Shown: piece by piece, positions 1-8,597 of the stretch | Numbering within the stretch: the first letter of the stretch is position 1 | Layout of the letters: every line of letters begins with the position of its first letter | NCBI GenBank assembly: GCA_947178025.1 | Contig: CAMWWU010000004.1 | Location: 1-35,274 of the forward strand | From: an uncultured Alistipes sp. | GTDB taxonomy: Bacteria; Bacteroidota; Bacteroidia; Bacteroidales; Rikenellaceae | DNA length: 35,274 nt | Direction: 5' to 3' | Program-made: the position numbers and the translations under genes | The notes under the pieces: model-generated | The model's database searches: none | What the model saw: the letters and a program-made list of their open reading frames with translations, nothing else | Told to the model about the DNA's origin: nothing

Positions 1-541
1 GCAGGCGGTTGATGGCCGTGGCCAGCCCGTTGCCGATGGCCGTGCCGTCTTCGATCAGGCCGCTGCGGATGCGAGCCAGCAGGGTCTGGAGGGTGCTCTG
101 ATCGGTGGTCAGGGGGCTCTGCGTGAAGGCCTCGCCGGCGAATGCGACCAGACCGATCCGGTCGCCGTAGCGGTCGGCGATGAAGGCTCCGGCGACCTCC
201 TTGGCTGCCGTGATGCGGTCGGGTTTGAAGTCGCGGGCGAGCATCGAGCCCGAGACGTCGATGGCCAGCATGATGTCGATGCCCTCGGTGTTGGTCCGGG
301 CGTTCTGCTCGACGCCCTGCGGGCGGGCCAGCGCCACGACGGCGAGGGCCAGCGCAGCGGCGCGCAGCACGAACGGCAGGTGGCGCAGCCAGTAGCGGAA
401 TGTCTTCGGGGCGCCGGCGAGACCGTCGACGGTCGAGATGCGGATCGCGGCACCGCCCTGCATCGTCCGCCAGACGTAGTAGACGGTCAGCGGCACGAGC
501 AGCGTCAGCAGCCAGAGGCAGTATGGGGATGCGAAGTGCAT
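1..541 (-). CDS. batA: BatA-like VWA-domain membrane protein (partial, runs off the left edge)
   Basis: Manual translation from ATG at 541 on the minus strand: MHFASPYCLWLLTLLVPLTVYYVWRTMQGG...VEQNARTNTEGIDIMLAIDVSGSMLARDFKPDRITAAKEVAGAFIADRYGDRIGLVAFAGEAF. MIDAS motif DVSGSM and two N-terminal TM segments. This frame is absent from the supplied ORF list because it is truncated. Confidence 0.9.
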   Translation of the reverse strand, partial: MHFASPYCLWLLTLLVPLTVYYVWRTMQGGAAIRISTVDGLAGAPKTFRYWLRHLPFVLRAAALALAVVALARPQGVEQNARTNTEGIDIMLAIDVSGSMLARDFKPDRITAAKEVAGAFIADRYGDRIGLVAFAGEAFTQSPLTTDQSTLQTLLARIRSGLIEDGTAIGNGLATAINRL

Positions 542-596
542 GGTTCCTTGTAATTAAAAATTATCGGCATATACATCTCTTTCGTCGTGGCGGGCG

Positions 597-678
597 GCAG
601 CCTGCGGAGGTTTGCGCGAACGAAGAGAGCGGGCCTCCGCTGCCCGGAGGCTGCGGCCCGCACGGCTCCGGGAGCCGT
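597..678. other. Structured GC-rich intergenic region between the TPR and VWA genes
   Basis: Hairpin ACGGCTC-CGG-GAGCCGT (662-678); hairpin GCGGG/CCCGC (629-633/657-661) enclosing CCTCCG/CGGAGG (634-639/645-650); alternative pairing GCGGAGG (604-610)/CCTCCGC (634-640). Confidence 0.65.
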
Positions 679-710
679 AAAGGATATATTTGTAACCTGT
701 CATCGGGCGG

Positions 711-1499
711 CTACCAGTTTTTCTTCCCGCGCACCACGACGCCCTGTTTCTCCTTGAGCTTCTCCTGCGTGCGGTCCTCCTGGGCCTGGATGGCGTCGAG
801 CAGCTGTTCCTGCTCCTGCTCCGAGATGCCGGCCGGTACGGGCTGCGGATCGCCCGGCTGTTCGCGGTCGTTCGGCTCTCCGTCGCCCTGCTCCGGCTGC
901 GAGGGCTGCTCCGGCTGCGAGGGCTGCTGCCCGTCGTCGCCGTTCTGTCCCTTGTCGCCGTTCGGGTCCTGCTTGTCGTCGCCGCCGCCCTGCTGATTCC
1001 GGTCCTGGTTTCGATCCTGGTCCTGATTCTGCCGGTCGTCGTCGCCTCCGCCTCCGCCGTCCTGGTTCTCGTCGAGCAGCCGTTTGGTGTAGGCGTAGTT
1101 GTATTTGGCCTCCATGTCCGAGGGGTTCAGGCGCAGCGACTGCCGGTAGCTTGCGAGCGCCTCCTTGTACTTCTGCTGTTTGAACTGGGCGTTTCCGAGG
1201 TTGTAGAAGGCCTCGGCGCGCTCGGCTTCGGTACGCAGCGTGTCGGCCGCCGCCTGACGCATGGTCTGCTCGGCGTTGTCGAACCGCTCGGCCTTGTAGA
1301 GGGCGTTGCCCAGGTTGTACGTCGCCTCGAAGAGTCCCGGCGAGTATTCGAGCGCCCGGCGGTAGCGTTCGATGCTCCGGTCGTAGTTGCCTTTGTCGTA
1401 TTGTCTGTTGCCGCGGCGTACCTCCTTGCGCTCGGGCATCCGTTGGGCCGAGGCGCCGAGGGCGGCGAAGAGCAGCAGCAGTGTCAGAATGTGGTGCAT
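711..1499 (-). CDS. TPR-repeat protein of the Bat operon (BatC/BatE-like)
   Basis: Signal peptide MHHILTLLLLFAALGASAQ, TPR units (YDKGNYDRSIERYRRALEYSPGLFEATYNLGNALYKAERFDNAEQ), Asp/Gln/Pro-rich C-terminal tail; operon context. Confidence 0.85.
   Translation of the reverse strand: MHHILTLLLLFAALGASAQRMPERKEVRRGNRQYDKGNYDRSIERYRRALEYSPGLFEATYNLGNALYKAERFDNAEQTMRQAAADTLRTEAERAEAFYNLGNAQFKQQKYKEALASYRQSLRLNPSDMEAKYNYAYTKRLLDENQDGGGGGDDDRQNQDQDRNQDRNQQGGGDDKQDPNGDKGQNGDDGQQPSQPEQPSQPEQGDGEPNDREQPGDPQPVPAGISEQEQEQLLDAIQAQEDRTQEKLKEKQGVVVRGKKNW
891..926. repeat. Two tandem copies of an 18-bp unit (CTCCGGCTGCGAGGGCTG) in the TPR protein tail
   Basis: 891-908 and 909-926 identical; encodes SQPEQP-SQPEQ. 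Confidence 0.9.
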
Positions 1500-1500
1500 G

Positions 1501-2475
1501 TCATTGTTCGATTTCCGGTTGCGATTCGGGATTCGCGGCCTGCGACTCCTCGACGAGCTTGGTCTCCTCGACGAAGTAGTAGGCCTTCAGGTAGTCGGCT
1601 TCGTTCTGCTCGGCGTCGGGCGTGTCCTTGGCGAACTTCACCAGGTCGGCGTCGCGCAGGATGGTCGCGAGGTCCATCGAAGCCTTGTCGGGCATCTCGA
1701 CGTCGCGCATCGCCGCGAGGATCTCGTCGGAGGTCATCTCCATGGCTCCGACGCCCCAGCGTCCGGCGATGTAGGTGCGCAGAATCTCCGTGAGTCCCGA
1801 ATAGTATTGCTTGTGCTTGTTGTTCTGCCACAGTTTCTGGTGGTGCAGCGCTTCGAGCGCCCGGATCGCCACCACGTGGGGCGGCTGGGGCGGTGCGGGG
1901 CGGAAGAGGTCGCCCAGAGCCTTGCCGCGGGCCGCGAGCCAGCGGCGCAGCAGGTAGAGCGCCCCGGCGAGCAGAAGCAGCCCGAACAGACCCCACAGCG
2001 CGTAGCCGCTGATTTCGGCGAAGCGGAACGGCAGGCGCCGCTGTCCCTTGACGTCGTAGATCGACTGCGAGGTGGAGTCGATCTGAAAGGTCGTGACCGT
2101 CAGTCGCAGCGAATCGCGGCTGCTGAGCGTGTCGACGATGTTCTTGTCGGCATAGAGTACGCGGGCCACGCCGAGGTTGTAGTTGCCCTCTTCGAATGCG
2201 GCCAGACGGTATCGTTTGCGCAGTCGCAGGCGGCGGCCGTCGCGTTCGAGCGTGTCCACAGGCATTTCGCGGTAGAGCTCGATCTTGTCGTCGTGCGGAT
2301 CGAAGGCGGGAAACTCCACCACCTGCACGAGATCCTGCTCGACGTCGATCACGTAGTCGAAACGGTCGCCGATGCCGATGCTGTCGGGTTCGACGAAGCC
2401 CGTGACGACGGGGACGCGCTGTGCCGCAGCTCCGGAGGCGCATGCGAGGGCGAGCAATGCGAGGATTCGTTTCAT
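1501..2475 (-). CDS. BatD/DUF4381-like membrane protein of the MoxR-DUF58 operon
   Basis: Start MKRILALLALACASGAAAQ at 2475 (ATGA overlap with DUF58 stop), beta-rich ectodomain then TM (GYALWGLFGLLLLAGALYLL) and cytoplasmic tail; the longer ORF start at 2592 overlaps DUF58 and is rejected. Confidence 0.75.
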   Translation of the reverse strand: MKRILALLALACASGAAAQRVPVVTGFVEPDSIGIGDRFDYVIDVEQDLVQVVEFPAFDPHDDKIELYREMPVDTLERDGRRLRLRKRYRLAAFEEGNYNLGVARVLYADKNIVDTLSSRDSLRLTVTTFQIDSTSQSIYDVKGQRRLPFRFAEISGYALWGLFGLLLLAGALYLLRRWLAARGKALGDLFRPAPPQPPHVVAIRALEALHHQKLWQNNKHKQYYSGLTEILRTYIAGRWGVGAMEMTSDEILAAMRDVEMPDKASMDLATILRDADLVKFAKDTPDAEQNEADYLKAYYFVEETKLVEESQAANPESQPEIEQ

Positions 2476-3356
2476 CGCTGTTTGAATAGTTTGATGAGTT
2501 CGGTCACGTAGTCGCCGCCGGTGGAGATCGTCGCCGTGTCGATGCGGTTGTGGCGCAGCGTCTCGTCGATGCGCTGGCTGCGGCGGCGCCACTGCTCGGC
2601 GTAGTGGTCGCGCACGGCGCGCGACGAGGTGTCGACCCAGAGTTTGCGGCCGCTTTCGGCGTCCTGCAACTCGACGATCCCCACGTCGGGAAGCTCCGCT
2701 TCTCGCGGGTCGCAGACGCGGATGCCCACCAGGTCGTGACGGCCTCGGGCGATCTTGAGTGCGTCGTCGAGCGCCTCGCGGTCGCTTTCGGGCGTCAGGA
2801 AGTCCGAGAGGATGAAGGTCGTGCAGCGCTTCTTGTTGACGTTCGTCAGAAAACGCACCGGCTCCGCGAGGCTCGTGCCGGTCGATTCGGGCCGGAAGCC
2901 GATCAGCTCGCGGATGATGGTGAGGATGTGGCTGCGCCCCTTTTTCGGGGGGATGAACTTCTCCACCCGGTCCGAGAAGAAGATGCAGCCCACCTTGTCG
3001 TTGTTCTGCGAGGCGGAGAAGGCCAGTACGGCGGCGATCTCGGTCATCACCTGCTGCTTGAGGCGGTCGGTGGTGCCGAACAGGCGCGAGGCGGAGACGT
3101 CCACGAGCAGCATCATCGTCAGCTCGCGCTCCTCCTCGTAGACCTTGATGTGGGGCTTGCGCGAGCGGGCCGTGACGTTCCAGTCGATGTCGCGCACGTC
3201 GTCGCCGGCGCGGTACTCCCTCACCTCGGAAAACGACATGCCCCGTCCGCGGAAAGCCGTATGATACTTTCCGGCGAAGATCTCGTTCGACAGCCCGCGG
3301 GTCTTGATCTCGATCTTGCGGACGCGCCTGAGGATATCGTTCTCGCTCTGCTGCAT
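2472..3356 (-). CDS. DUF58 domain-containing protein
   Basis: EVREYRAGDDVRDIDWNVTARSRKPHIKVYEEERELTMMLLVDVSAS is the characteristic DUF58 signature; adjacent to MoxR. Confidence 0.92.
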   Translation of the reverse strand: MQQSENDILRRVRKIEIKTRGLSNEIFAGKYHTAFRGRGMSFSEVREYRAGDDVRDIDWNVTARSRKPHIKVYEEERELTMMLLVDVSASRLFGTTDRLKQQVMTEIAAVLAFSASQNNDKVGCIFFSDRVEKFIPPKKGRSHILTIIRELIGFRPESTGTSLAEPVRFLTNVNKKRCTTFILSDFLTPESDREALDDALKIARGRHDLVGIRVCDPREAELPDVGIVELQDAESGRKLWVDTSSRAVRDHYAEQWRRRSQRIDETLRHNRIDTATISTGGDYVTELIKLFKQR

Positions 3357-3360
3357 CGCC

Positions 3361-4359
3361 TTACGGTACGATTACGTTGTTGAGGATGTCGGTGACGATC
3401 TCCTCGGTGGTGATGTTCTCGGCTTCGGCCTCGTAGGTCAGGCCGATGCGGTGGCGCAGCACGTCGTGGCAGACGGCGCGCACGTCCTCCGGGATCACGT
3501 AGCCGCGGCGGCGGATGAAGGCGTAGGCCCGGGCGGCCTTGGCCAGCGAGATCGAGGCGCGGGGCGAACCGCCGTAGGCGATCAGGTTCTGCAACTTTTG
3601 GAGGTTGTATTCGGCCGGTTCGCGCGTGGCGAAGATGATGTCGATGATGTACTTCTCGATCTTCTCGTCCATGTAGACGTCCTCGACCACCTTGCGGGCC
3701 TTGACGATATCTTCGGGCGCGATGACCTTGTTCACCTCGGGGAGGCCTCCGCCGGCCAGGTTCATGCGCACGATGTCGCGCTCCTCCTGCTTCTTGGGGT
3801 AGGAGATCTTGGCCTTGAGCATGAAACGGTCGACCTGCGCCTCGGGCAGCGGGTAGGTGCCCTCCTGCTCCAGCGGGTTCTGCGTGGCGAGCACGAGGAA
3901 GGGCTGCGGCAGCGGGTAGGTCTCGTCTCCGATGGTCACCTGGCGCTCCTGCATCGCTTCGAGCAGCGCCGACTGCACCTTGGCCGGCGAGCGGTTGATC
4001 TCGTCGGCCAGCACGAAGTTGGCGAAGACGGGGCCCTTCTTGACGACGAACTCCTCGTTTTTCTGCGAGTAGATCAGCGTGCCCACCAGGTCGGCGGGAA
4101 GCAGGTCGGGGGTGAACTGGATGCGCGAGAAGTTGGCGTCGACGGCTTTGGCCAGCGTGGTGATGGCCAGCGTCTTGGCCAGTCCGGGCACGCCTTCGAG
4201 GAGGATGTGCCCGTTCGAGAGCAGGCCGATGAGCAGCGTGTCGACCAGGTGCCCCTGGCCCACGATGACCTTGCTCATCTCGCTGCGGAGCGTATCGACG
4301 AAAAACGATTCGCGTTCGATGCGCTCGTTGAGTTCCTTGATGTTGATGACTTCGCTCAT
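3361..4359 (-). CDS. MoxR-family AAA+ ATPase
   Basis: Walker A GVPGLAKT, Walker B VLADEINRS, sensor TQNPLEQEGTYPLPEAQVDRF. Confidence 0.95.
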   Translation of the reverse strand: MSEVINIKELNERIERESFFVDTLRSEMSKVIVGQGHLVDTLLIGLLSNGHILLEGVPGLAKTLAITTLAKAVDANFSRIQFTPDLLPADLVGTLIYSQKNEEFVVKKGPVFANFVLADEINRSPAKVQSALLEAMQERQVTIGDETYPLPQPFLVLATQNPLEQEGTYPLPEAQVDRFMLKAKISYPKKQEERDIVRMNLAGGGLPEVNKVIAPEDIVKARKVVEDVYMDEKIEKYIIDIIFATREPAEYNLQKLQNLIAYGGSPRASISLAKAARAYAFIRRRGYVIPEDVRAVCHDVLRHRIGLTYEAEAENITTEEIVTDILNNVIVP

Positions 4360-4420
4360 GATATGTCTTTTATTGTATCGTTTGCAGGTGTGTGTCCGTC
4401 CGCCCTAACGGAGCGGCAGG

Positions 4421-4428
4421 CAAATATA
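4421..4428 (-). promoter_or_regulatory. Candidate Bacteroidetes -7 element (TATATTTG) for the MoxR operon
   Basis: CAAATATA on plus, TATATTTG on minus; matches TAnnTTTG. A second overlapping candidate is TATTTTTG (4432-4439). No clear -33. Confidence 0.45.
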
Positions 4429-4499
4429 TTGCAAAAATACGATTTTTTTCCGATAATGTGCACCGCCTTACGGCGGCAGCCGCCGGGCGGAACAAAAAT

Positions 4500-4530
4500 T
4501 TTGTTCTGCCGCCGGTTTGTCGTATCTTTG
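4500..4530 (+). promoter_or_regulatory. Promoter of the UvrD-family helicase gene
   Basis: TTTG (4500-4503) - 19 bp - TATCTTTG (4523-4530), full match to the Bacteroidetes -33/-7 consensus; only 8 nt before the chosen ATG. Confidence 0.8.
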
Positions 4531-4538
4531 TCGTCATT

Positions 4539-7112
4539 ATGGAATCTCCGATATTGCAAGGTCTGAATACCGCCCAGTACGAGGCGGTCGTCAACTACGA
4601 TTCGCCGTCGCTCATCATCGCCGGAGCGGGCTCGGGCAAGACGCGCGTGCTGACGTCGCGCATCGCCTATATGATCGAGCAGGGCGTCGCTCCGTTCAAC
4701 ATCCTGGCGCTCACCTTCACCAACAAGGCCGCCGAACAGATGCGCGAACGCATCGCACAGATGATTCCCGACAACCGCAGCCGATATATCCGCATGGGAA
4801 CCTTCCACTCGGTCTTTTCGCGCATCCTGCGCGAAAATGCCGAGCGCATCGGCTTTCCCGAGTCGTTCACGATCTACGAGCCGTCGGATGTCAAGAATCT
4901 GCTGAAGACGATCGTCCGCGAGCTGAACCTGGCCGACGACAAGTATAAACCCAACGTGCTGGCCTCGCGCATCTCGTTCGCCAAGAACGCGCTGGTGACG
5001 CCGGGGGCCTACCTGGCCAACACGACCTGCGCCGCCGAGGACCGGCAGGCCCAGATCCCCGAGTTCGGCAACATCTACAACATATATTGCCAGCGCTGCA
5101 AGCGCAACGGCGCGATGGACTTCGACGACCTGCTGCTGCAGACCAACATCCTGCTGCGCGACTGTCCCGAGGTGCTGGCCCGCTATCAGGAGCAGTTCAA
5201 GTACATCCTCGTCGACGAGTATCAGGATACGAACTACGCCCAGTACGTCATCATCCGCCGCCTTTCGCAGCATCACGGCATGGTCTGCGTCGTGGGCGAC
5301 GACGCGCAGTCGATCTACTCGTTCCGCGGTGCCAAGATCGAGAACATCCTCTCGTTTCAGAAGGACTACCCCTCGGCCAAGGTCTTCCGCCTGGAGCAGA
5401 ACTATCGCTCGACGCGCACGATCGTCGACGCGGCCAACTCGGTGATCGTCCGCAACTCGAAGCGCATGGAGAAGCACTGCTTCTCGGCCGGCGAGGAGGG
5501 CGAGCCGATCCGCATCCTGAAGGCCTACACCGACCGCGAGGAGGCCGAGATGGTCGTCACGGACCTGCGCGACAAGGTGCGCGCCGCGGGCGACGAGTGG
5601 TCGGAAGCGGTGATTCTCTACCGCACGAACAACCAGTCGGCCGTGCTGGAGGACAACCTGCGGCGGCGGGGCGTGCCCTACCGCATCTACAAGGGGTCGT
5701 CGTTCTACGATCACAAGGAGATCAAGGACATGCTGGGATATATCCGGCTGGTGGTCAATCCGCGCGACGACGAGGCGTTCCGGCGCATCGTCAACTACCC
5801 GGCGCGCGGCATCGGCGACACGACGGTTCAGCGGATCGCCGACCTGGCCGCCGCACGCGGCGTTTCGATGTGGGAGGCGGTCGACTGCCTGGTGGCCGAA
5901 CCCGCCGCGGATCCCGTGCAGCGGACCATCGCCCGCAAGGTGGCGGAGTTCGTGGCGATGATCCGGGCGCTGTCGCTGACCCGCAACGAAAAGGGGCTCT
6001 ACGACTTCGGTATGGAGATCGCCTCGCGGTCGGGGATTCTGGCCGCCTACCGCACGGAGAACACTCCCGAGGCCACCTCGGCGCTGGACAACATCGAGGA
6101 GCTGCTCAACTCGATGCAGCTCTTCAAGGAGCAGCGCGATGCCGAGATCCGCAACGGCGAGCGTTCCGAAGAGGAGGAGGCGACCGTCGAGGAGTGGCTG
6201 CAGAACGTCATGCTGATGACCGACATGGACAAGGACGATCCGGCCGATCGCAACAAGGTGACGCTCATGACCGTACACTCGTCCAAGGGACTCGAATACA
6301 AATACGTCTACATCGTGGGCATGGAGGAGAACCTCTTCCCCTCGCAGCGGGCGGCCGAGTCGCCCGACGGCATGGAGGAGGAGCGGCGCCTCTTCTACGT
6401 GGCGCTCACGCGCGCCAAGGTCGCGGCGACGCTCTCCTATGCCGAGATGCGTTTCAAGTGGGGCAACATGGAGTTCTCGCGTCCGAGCTGCTTCCTGCGC
6501 GAGATCGATCCGAAATACGTGCAGTGCGACTTCGATCGCGACGACGAGCAGCCGCGGCCGCGCATGGACGGTCAGGGGCCGAAGGCCATCGACGAACTGC
6601 GCCGCCGTTTCGACTACCGCTTCCAGCAGAAGCGGCAGGAGGGGGGCTCGGGGCGCGGCGGCTCCTACGGCGGTCGTGCGGCAGGCGGTTCGGGAACCGG
6701 GTCGGGCGGCTACGGCGGCAGCCGGGTCGGCGGACGTCCCGCCGACGGCGAGTCGGGCATGGCGCATCGCTACGCGCGGCCCCGGCAGGGATTTTCGCAG
6801 CAGCAGCCGTCGCCGCAGCGTGCTGCCGTGCATCCCGCGACGGTGCAGGTGCCTCCCCCCTCGACCGACGGCATGCGCCGTCTGGGCGTGCGGCAGGCGG
6901 CGCAGGGCGTCGCGCTTCCCGGCGGGGGTGTCGCGTCGGGGGCATCGGGCGACTACGCCGTGGGACAGCGCGTGGAGCATGCCAAGTTCGGCGTGGGCAT
7001 CATCGAACGGATCGAGACCCTCGCCACCGATCAGAAACTCGTGGTGCGCTTCGACAACGCAGGCGAAAAGACCCTGCTGGCGAAGTTCGCCAAACTCACC
7101 CGACTCGGATAA
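4539..7112 (+). CDS. uvrD: UvrD/PcrA/Rep-family superfamily 1 ATP-dependent DNA helicase
   Basis: MESPILQGLNTAQYEAVV, Walker A IAGAGSGKTRVLTSRIAY, VDEYQDTNYAQ, GDDAQSIYSFRGA, EQNYRST, TVHSSKGLEYKYV, VALTRAK; C-terminal PcrA-like module VGQRVEHAKFGVGIIERIE. The upstream start at 4392 lies before the promoter. Confidence 0.95.
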   Translation: MESPILQGLNTAQYEAVVNYDSPSLIIAGAGSGKTRVLTSRIAYMIEQGVAPFNILALTFTNKAAEQMRERIAQMIPDNRSRYIRMGTFHSVFSRILRENAERIGFPESFTIYEPSDVKNLLKTIVRELNLADDKYKPNVLASRISFAKNALVTPGAYLANTTCAAEDRQAQIPEFGNIYNIYCQRCKRNGAMDFDDLLLQTNILLRDCPEVLARYQEQFKYILVDEYQDTNYAQYVIIRRLSQHHGMVCVVGDDAQSIYSFRGAKIENILSFQKDYPSAKVFRLEQNYRSTRTIVDAANSVIVRNSKRMEKHCFSAGEEGEPIRILKAYTDREEAEMVVTDLRDKVRAAGDEWSEAVILYRTNNQSAVLEDNLRRRGVPYRIYKGSSFYDHKEIKDMLGYIRLVVNPRDDEAFRRIVNYPARGIGDTTVQRIADLAAARGVSMWEAVDCLVAEPAADPVQRTIARKVAEFVAMIRALSLTRNEKGLYDFGMEIASRSGILAAYRTENTPEATSALDNIEELLNSMQLFKEQRDAEIRNGERSEEEEATVEEWLQNVMLMTDMDKDDPADRNKVTLMTVHSSKGLEYKYVYIVGMEENLFPSQRAAESPDGMEEERRLFYVALTRAKVAATLSYAEMRFKWGNMEFSRPSCFLREIDPKYVQCDFDRDDEQPRPRMDGQGPKAIDELRRRFDYRFQQKRQEGGSGRGGSYGGRAAGGSGTGSGGYGGSRVGGRPADGESGMAHRYARPRQGFSQQQPSPQRAAVHPATVQVPPPSTDGMRRLGVRQAAQGVALPGGGVASGASGDYAVGQRVEHAKFGVGIIERIETLATDQKLVVRFDNAGEKTLLAKFAKLTRLG

Positions 7113-7115
7113 ACG

Positions 7116-7775
7116 ATGACTGTAAAACAGCGATACGACGGCATCATCGCCTGGTTCTCGGAGCACATGCCCGTGGCCGAGAGCGAACTGCATTACGAAA
7201 ATCCCTATCAGCTGCTGGTGGCGGTGATCCTCTCGGCGCAGTGCACCGACAAACGGGTCAACATGACCACGCCGGCGCTCTTCGAGGCCTTCCCCACGCC
7301 GTTCGCGATGGCCGAAGCCACGGCCGAGGAGATCTATCCCTATATCAAGAGTATCTCCTATCCCAACAACAAGGCGAAGAACCTCGCGGGCATGGCGCGC
7401 ATGCTCTGCGCGGAGTTCGGGGGCGAGGTGCCCGCCGATCTGGAGCAGATGCAGCGTCTGCCGGGCGTCGGCCGCAAGACGGCCAACGTGCTGGGGGCCG
7501 TGCTGTGGCAGCGGGAGGTGATGCCCGTCGATACGCACGTCTTCCGCGTGTCGGAGCGCATCGGCCTCACCACGCGCTCGAAGACCCCTTTGCAGACCGA
7601 GCTGGCGCTCGAAAAGAACATCCCCGGGCACCTGCTGCCCGTCGCCCATCACTGGCTGATCCTGCACGGACGCTATGTCTGCACGGCGCGGGCGCCGAAA
7701 TGCGCCGAGTGCGGCATCGCGACGTGGTGCCGCAAGTATGCCGCCGACCGGAAATCAATCGAAAACAAGTCATGA
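7116..7775 (+). CDS. nth: Endonuclease III (base-excision repair)
   Basis: HhH-GPD: LPGVGRKTANVLG, catalytic Asp in PVDTHVFRVSERIG, FeS cluster C-x6-C-x2-C-x5-C (CTARAPKCAECGIATWC). Confidence 0.95.
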   Translation: MTVKQRYDGIIAWFSEHMPVAESELHYENPYQLLVAVILSAQCTDKRVNMTTPALFEAFPTPFAMAEATAEEIYPYIKSISYPNNKAKNLAGMARMLCAEFGGEVPADLEQMQRLPGVGRKTANVLGAVLWQREVMPVDTHVFRVSERIGLTTRSKTPLQTELALEKNIPGHLLPVAHHWLILHGRYVCTARAPKCAECGIATWCRKYAADRKSIENKS

Positions 7776-8539
7776 TACGCATCCTTTTGTCGCTTCTCTT
7801 GCTGCTGCCCCTGGGGGCTGCGGCTCAGCAGGACTCGCTGCGCGTGCTGTGGGTCGGCAACAGTTTCACGTTCTACAACGATCTGCCTGCGATGGTGCGC
7901 GAGATCGCCTCGACGCAGAAGGTCAAGCTCTCCTGCACGCGCTTCCTCAAGGGCGGCGAACGCTTCACGGGGCACCTCGGGAACGAAGCCCTGCTGAAAG
8001 CCCTCGCCGACGGAGGCTGGGACTACGTGATCCTCCAGGAGCAGAGCACGGCGCCCGCCATGACGACCGAATCGGTGGCGCGCGAGGTCTATCCGGCCGC
8101 CCGGAGGCTCGACAGCCTGGCCCATGCCGGTTCGCCCGGCGTGCGGGTGATCTTCTACATGACCTGGGGGCACAAATACGGCAACCGCAAGCCCGACGCG
8201 TCGTATCCGCTCGCGAACGGCTACGAGGGGATGCAGGAGCGGCTCAAGACGAGCTATCTCGAAATGGCCTACGCCAACGACGCCTGGTGCGCTCCGGTGG
8301 GGATGGCCTGGCGGCAGGTGCGCGCCGAGCGTCCCGACTGGCAGCTCTACCGCAACGACTGCTACCACCCGTCGGTCGTCGGCAGCTATCTGGCGGCCAA
8401 CGTGATCTTCACGACGATCTTCGGGAGAACCTATCAGACCGGATTCACGGCCGACCTCCCCGTAGAGCAGGCCGAGTACCTGCAGCGGACGGCTCAGCGG
8501 ACCGTGCTCGACAACCTCGTGCTGCTGAATATCCGGTAA
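7772..8539 (+). CDS. Secreted SGNH/GDSL-like hydrolase (DUF4886-type)
   Basis: Signal peptide MIRILLSLLLLLPLGAAAQQ, WVGNSFTFYNDLP, VILQEQSTAP, NDCYHPSVVGSYLAA; ATGA overlap with nth. The 1150-aa ORF from 5087 is an out-of-frame extension through uvrD. Confidence 0.8.
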   Translation: MIRILLSLLLLLPLGAAAQQDSLRVLWVGNSFTFYNDLPAMVREIASTQKVKLSCTRFLKGGERFTGHLGNEALLKALADGGWDYVILQEQSTAPAMTTESVAREVYPAARRLDSLAHAGSPGVRVIFYMTWGHKYGNRKPDASYPLANGYEGMQERLKTSYLEMAYANDAWCAPVGMAWRQVRAERPDWQLYRNDCYHPSVVGSYLAANVIFTTIFGRTYQTGFTADLPVEQAEYLQRTAQRTVLDNLVLLNIR

Positions 8540-8564
8540 GGGGGCGGATTCCGGATATTTTGCG

Positions 8565-8572
8565 TATATTTG
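8565..8572 (+). promoter_or_regulatory. Candidate -7 element (TATATTTG) for the DHH phosphoesterase gene
   Basis: Matches TAnnTTTG 25 bp upstream of the ATG; no convincing -33. Confidence 0.45.
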
Positions 8573-8597
8573 CCTTGTCTACCAAAGCGAATACCGA

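Noticed and set aside
685-692. Plus-strand TATATTTG resembling a -7 box after the TPR gene
   Set aside because: Would drive antisense transcription into the TPR gene; no -33 element at the proper spacing, likely chance.
4356-7667. 1103-aa antisense ORF opposite uvrD and nth
   Set aside because: High-GC codon bias leaves the antisense frame open; Arg/His/Leu-rich composition lacks domain motifs, while the sense strand encodes canonical UvrD and Nth.
5087-7771. N-terminal ~900 aa of the 1150-aa plus ORF
   Set aside because: Out-of-frame reading of uvrD and nth; only the part from 7772 (MIRILLSLL...) is a real SGNH-like protein.
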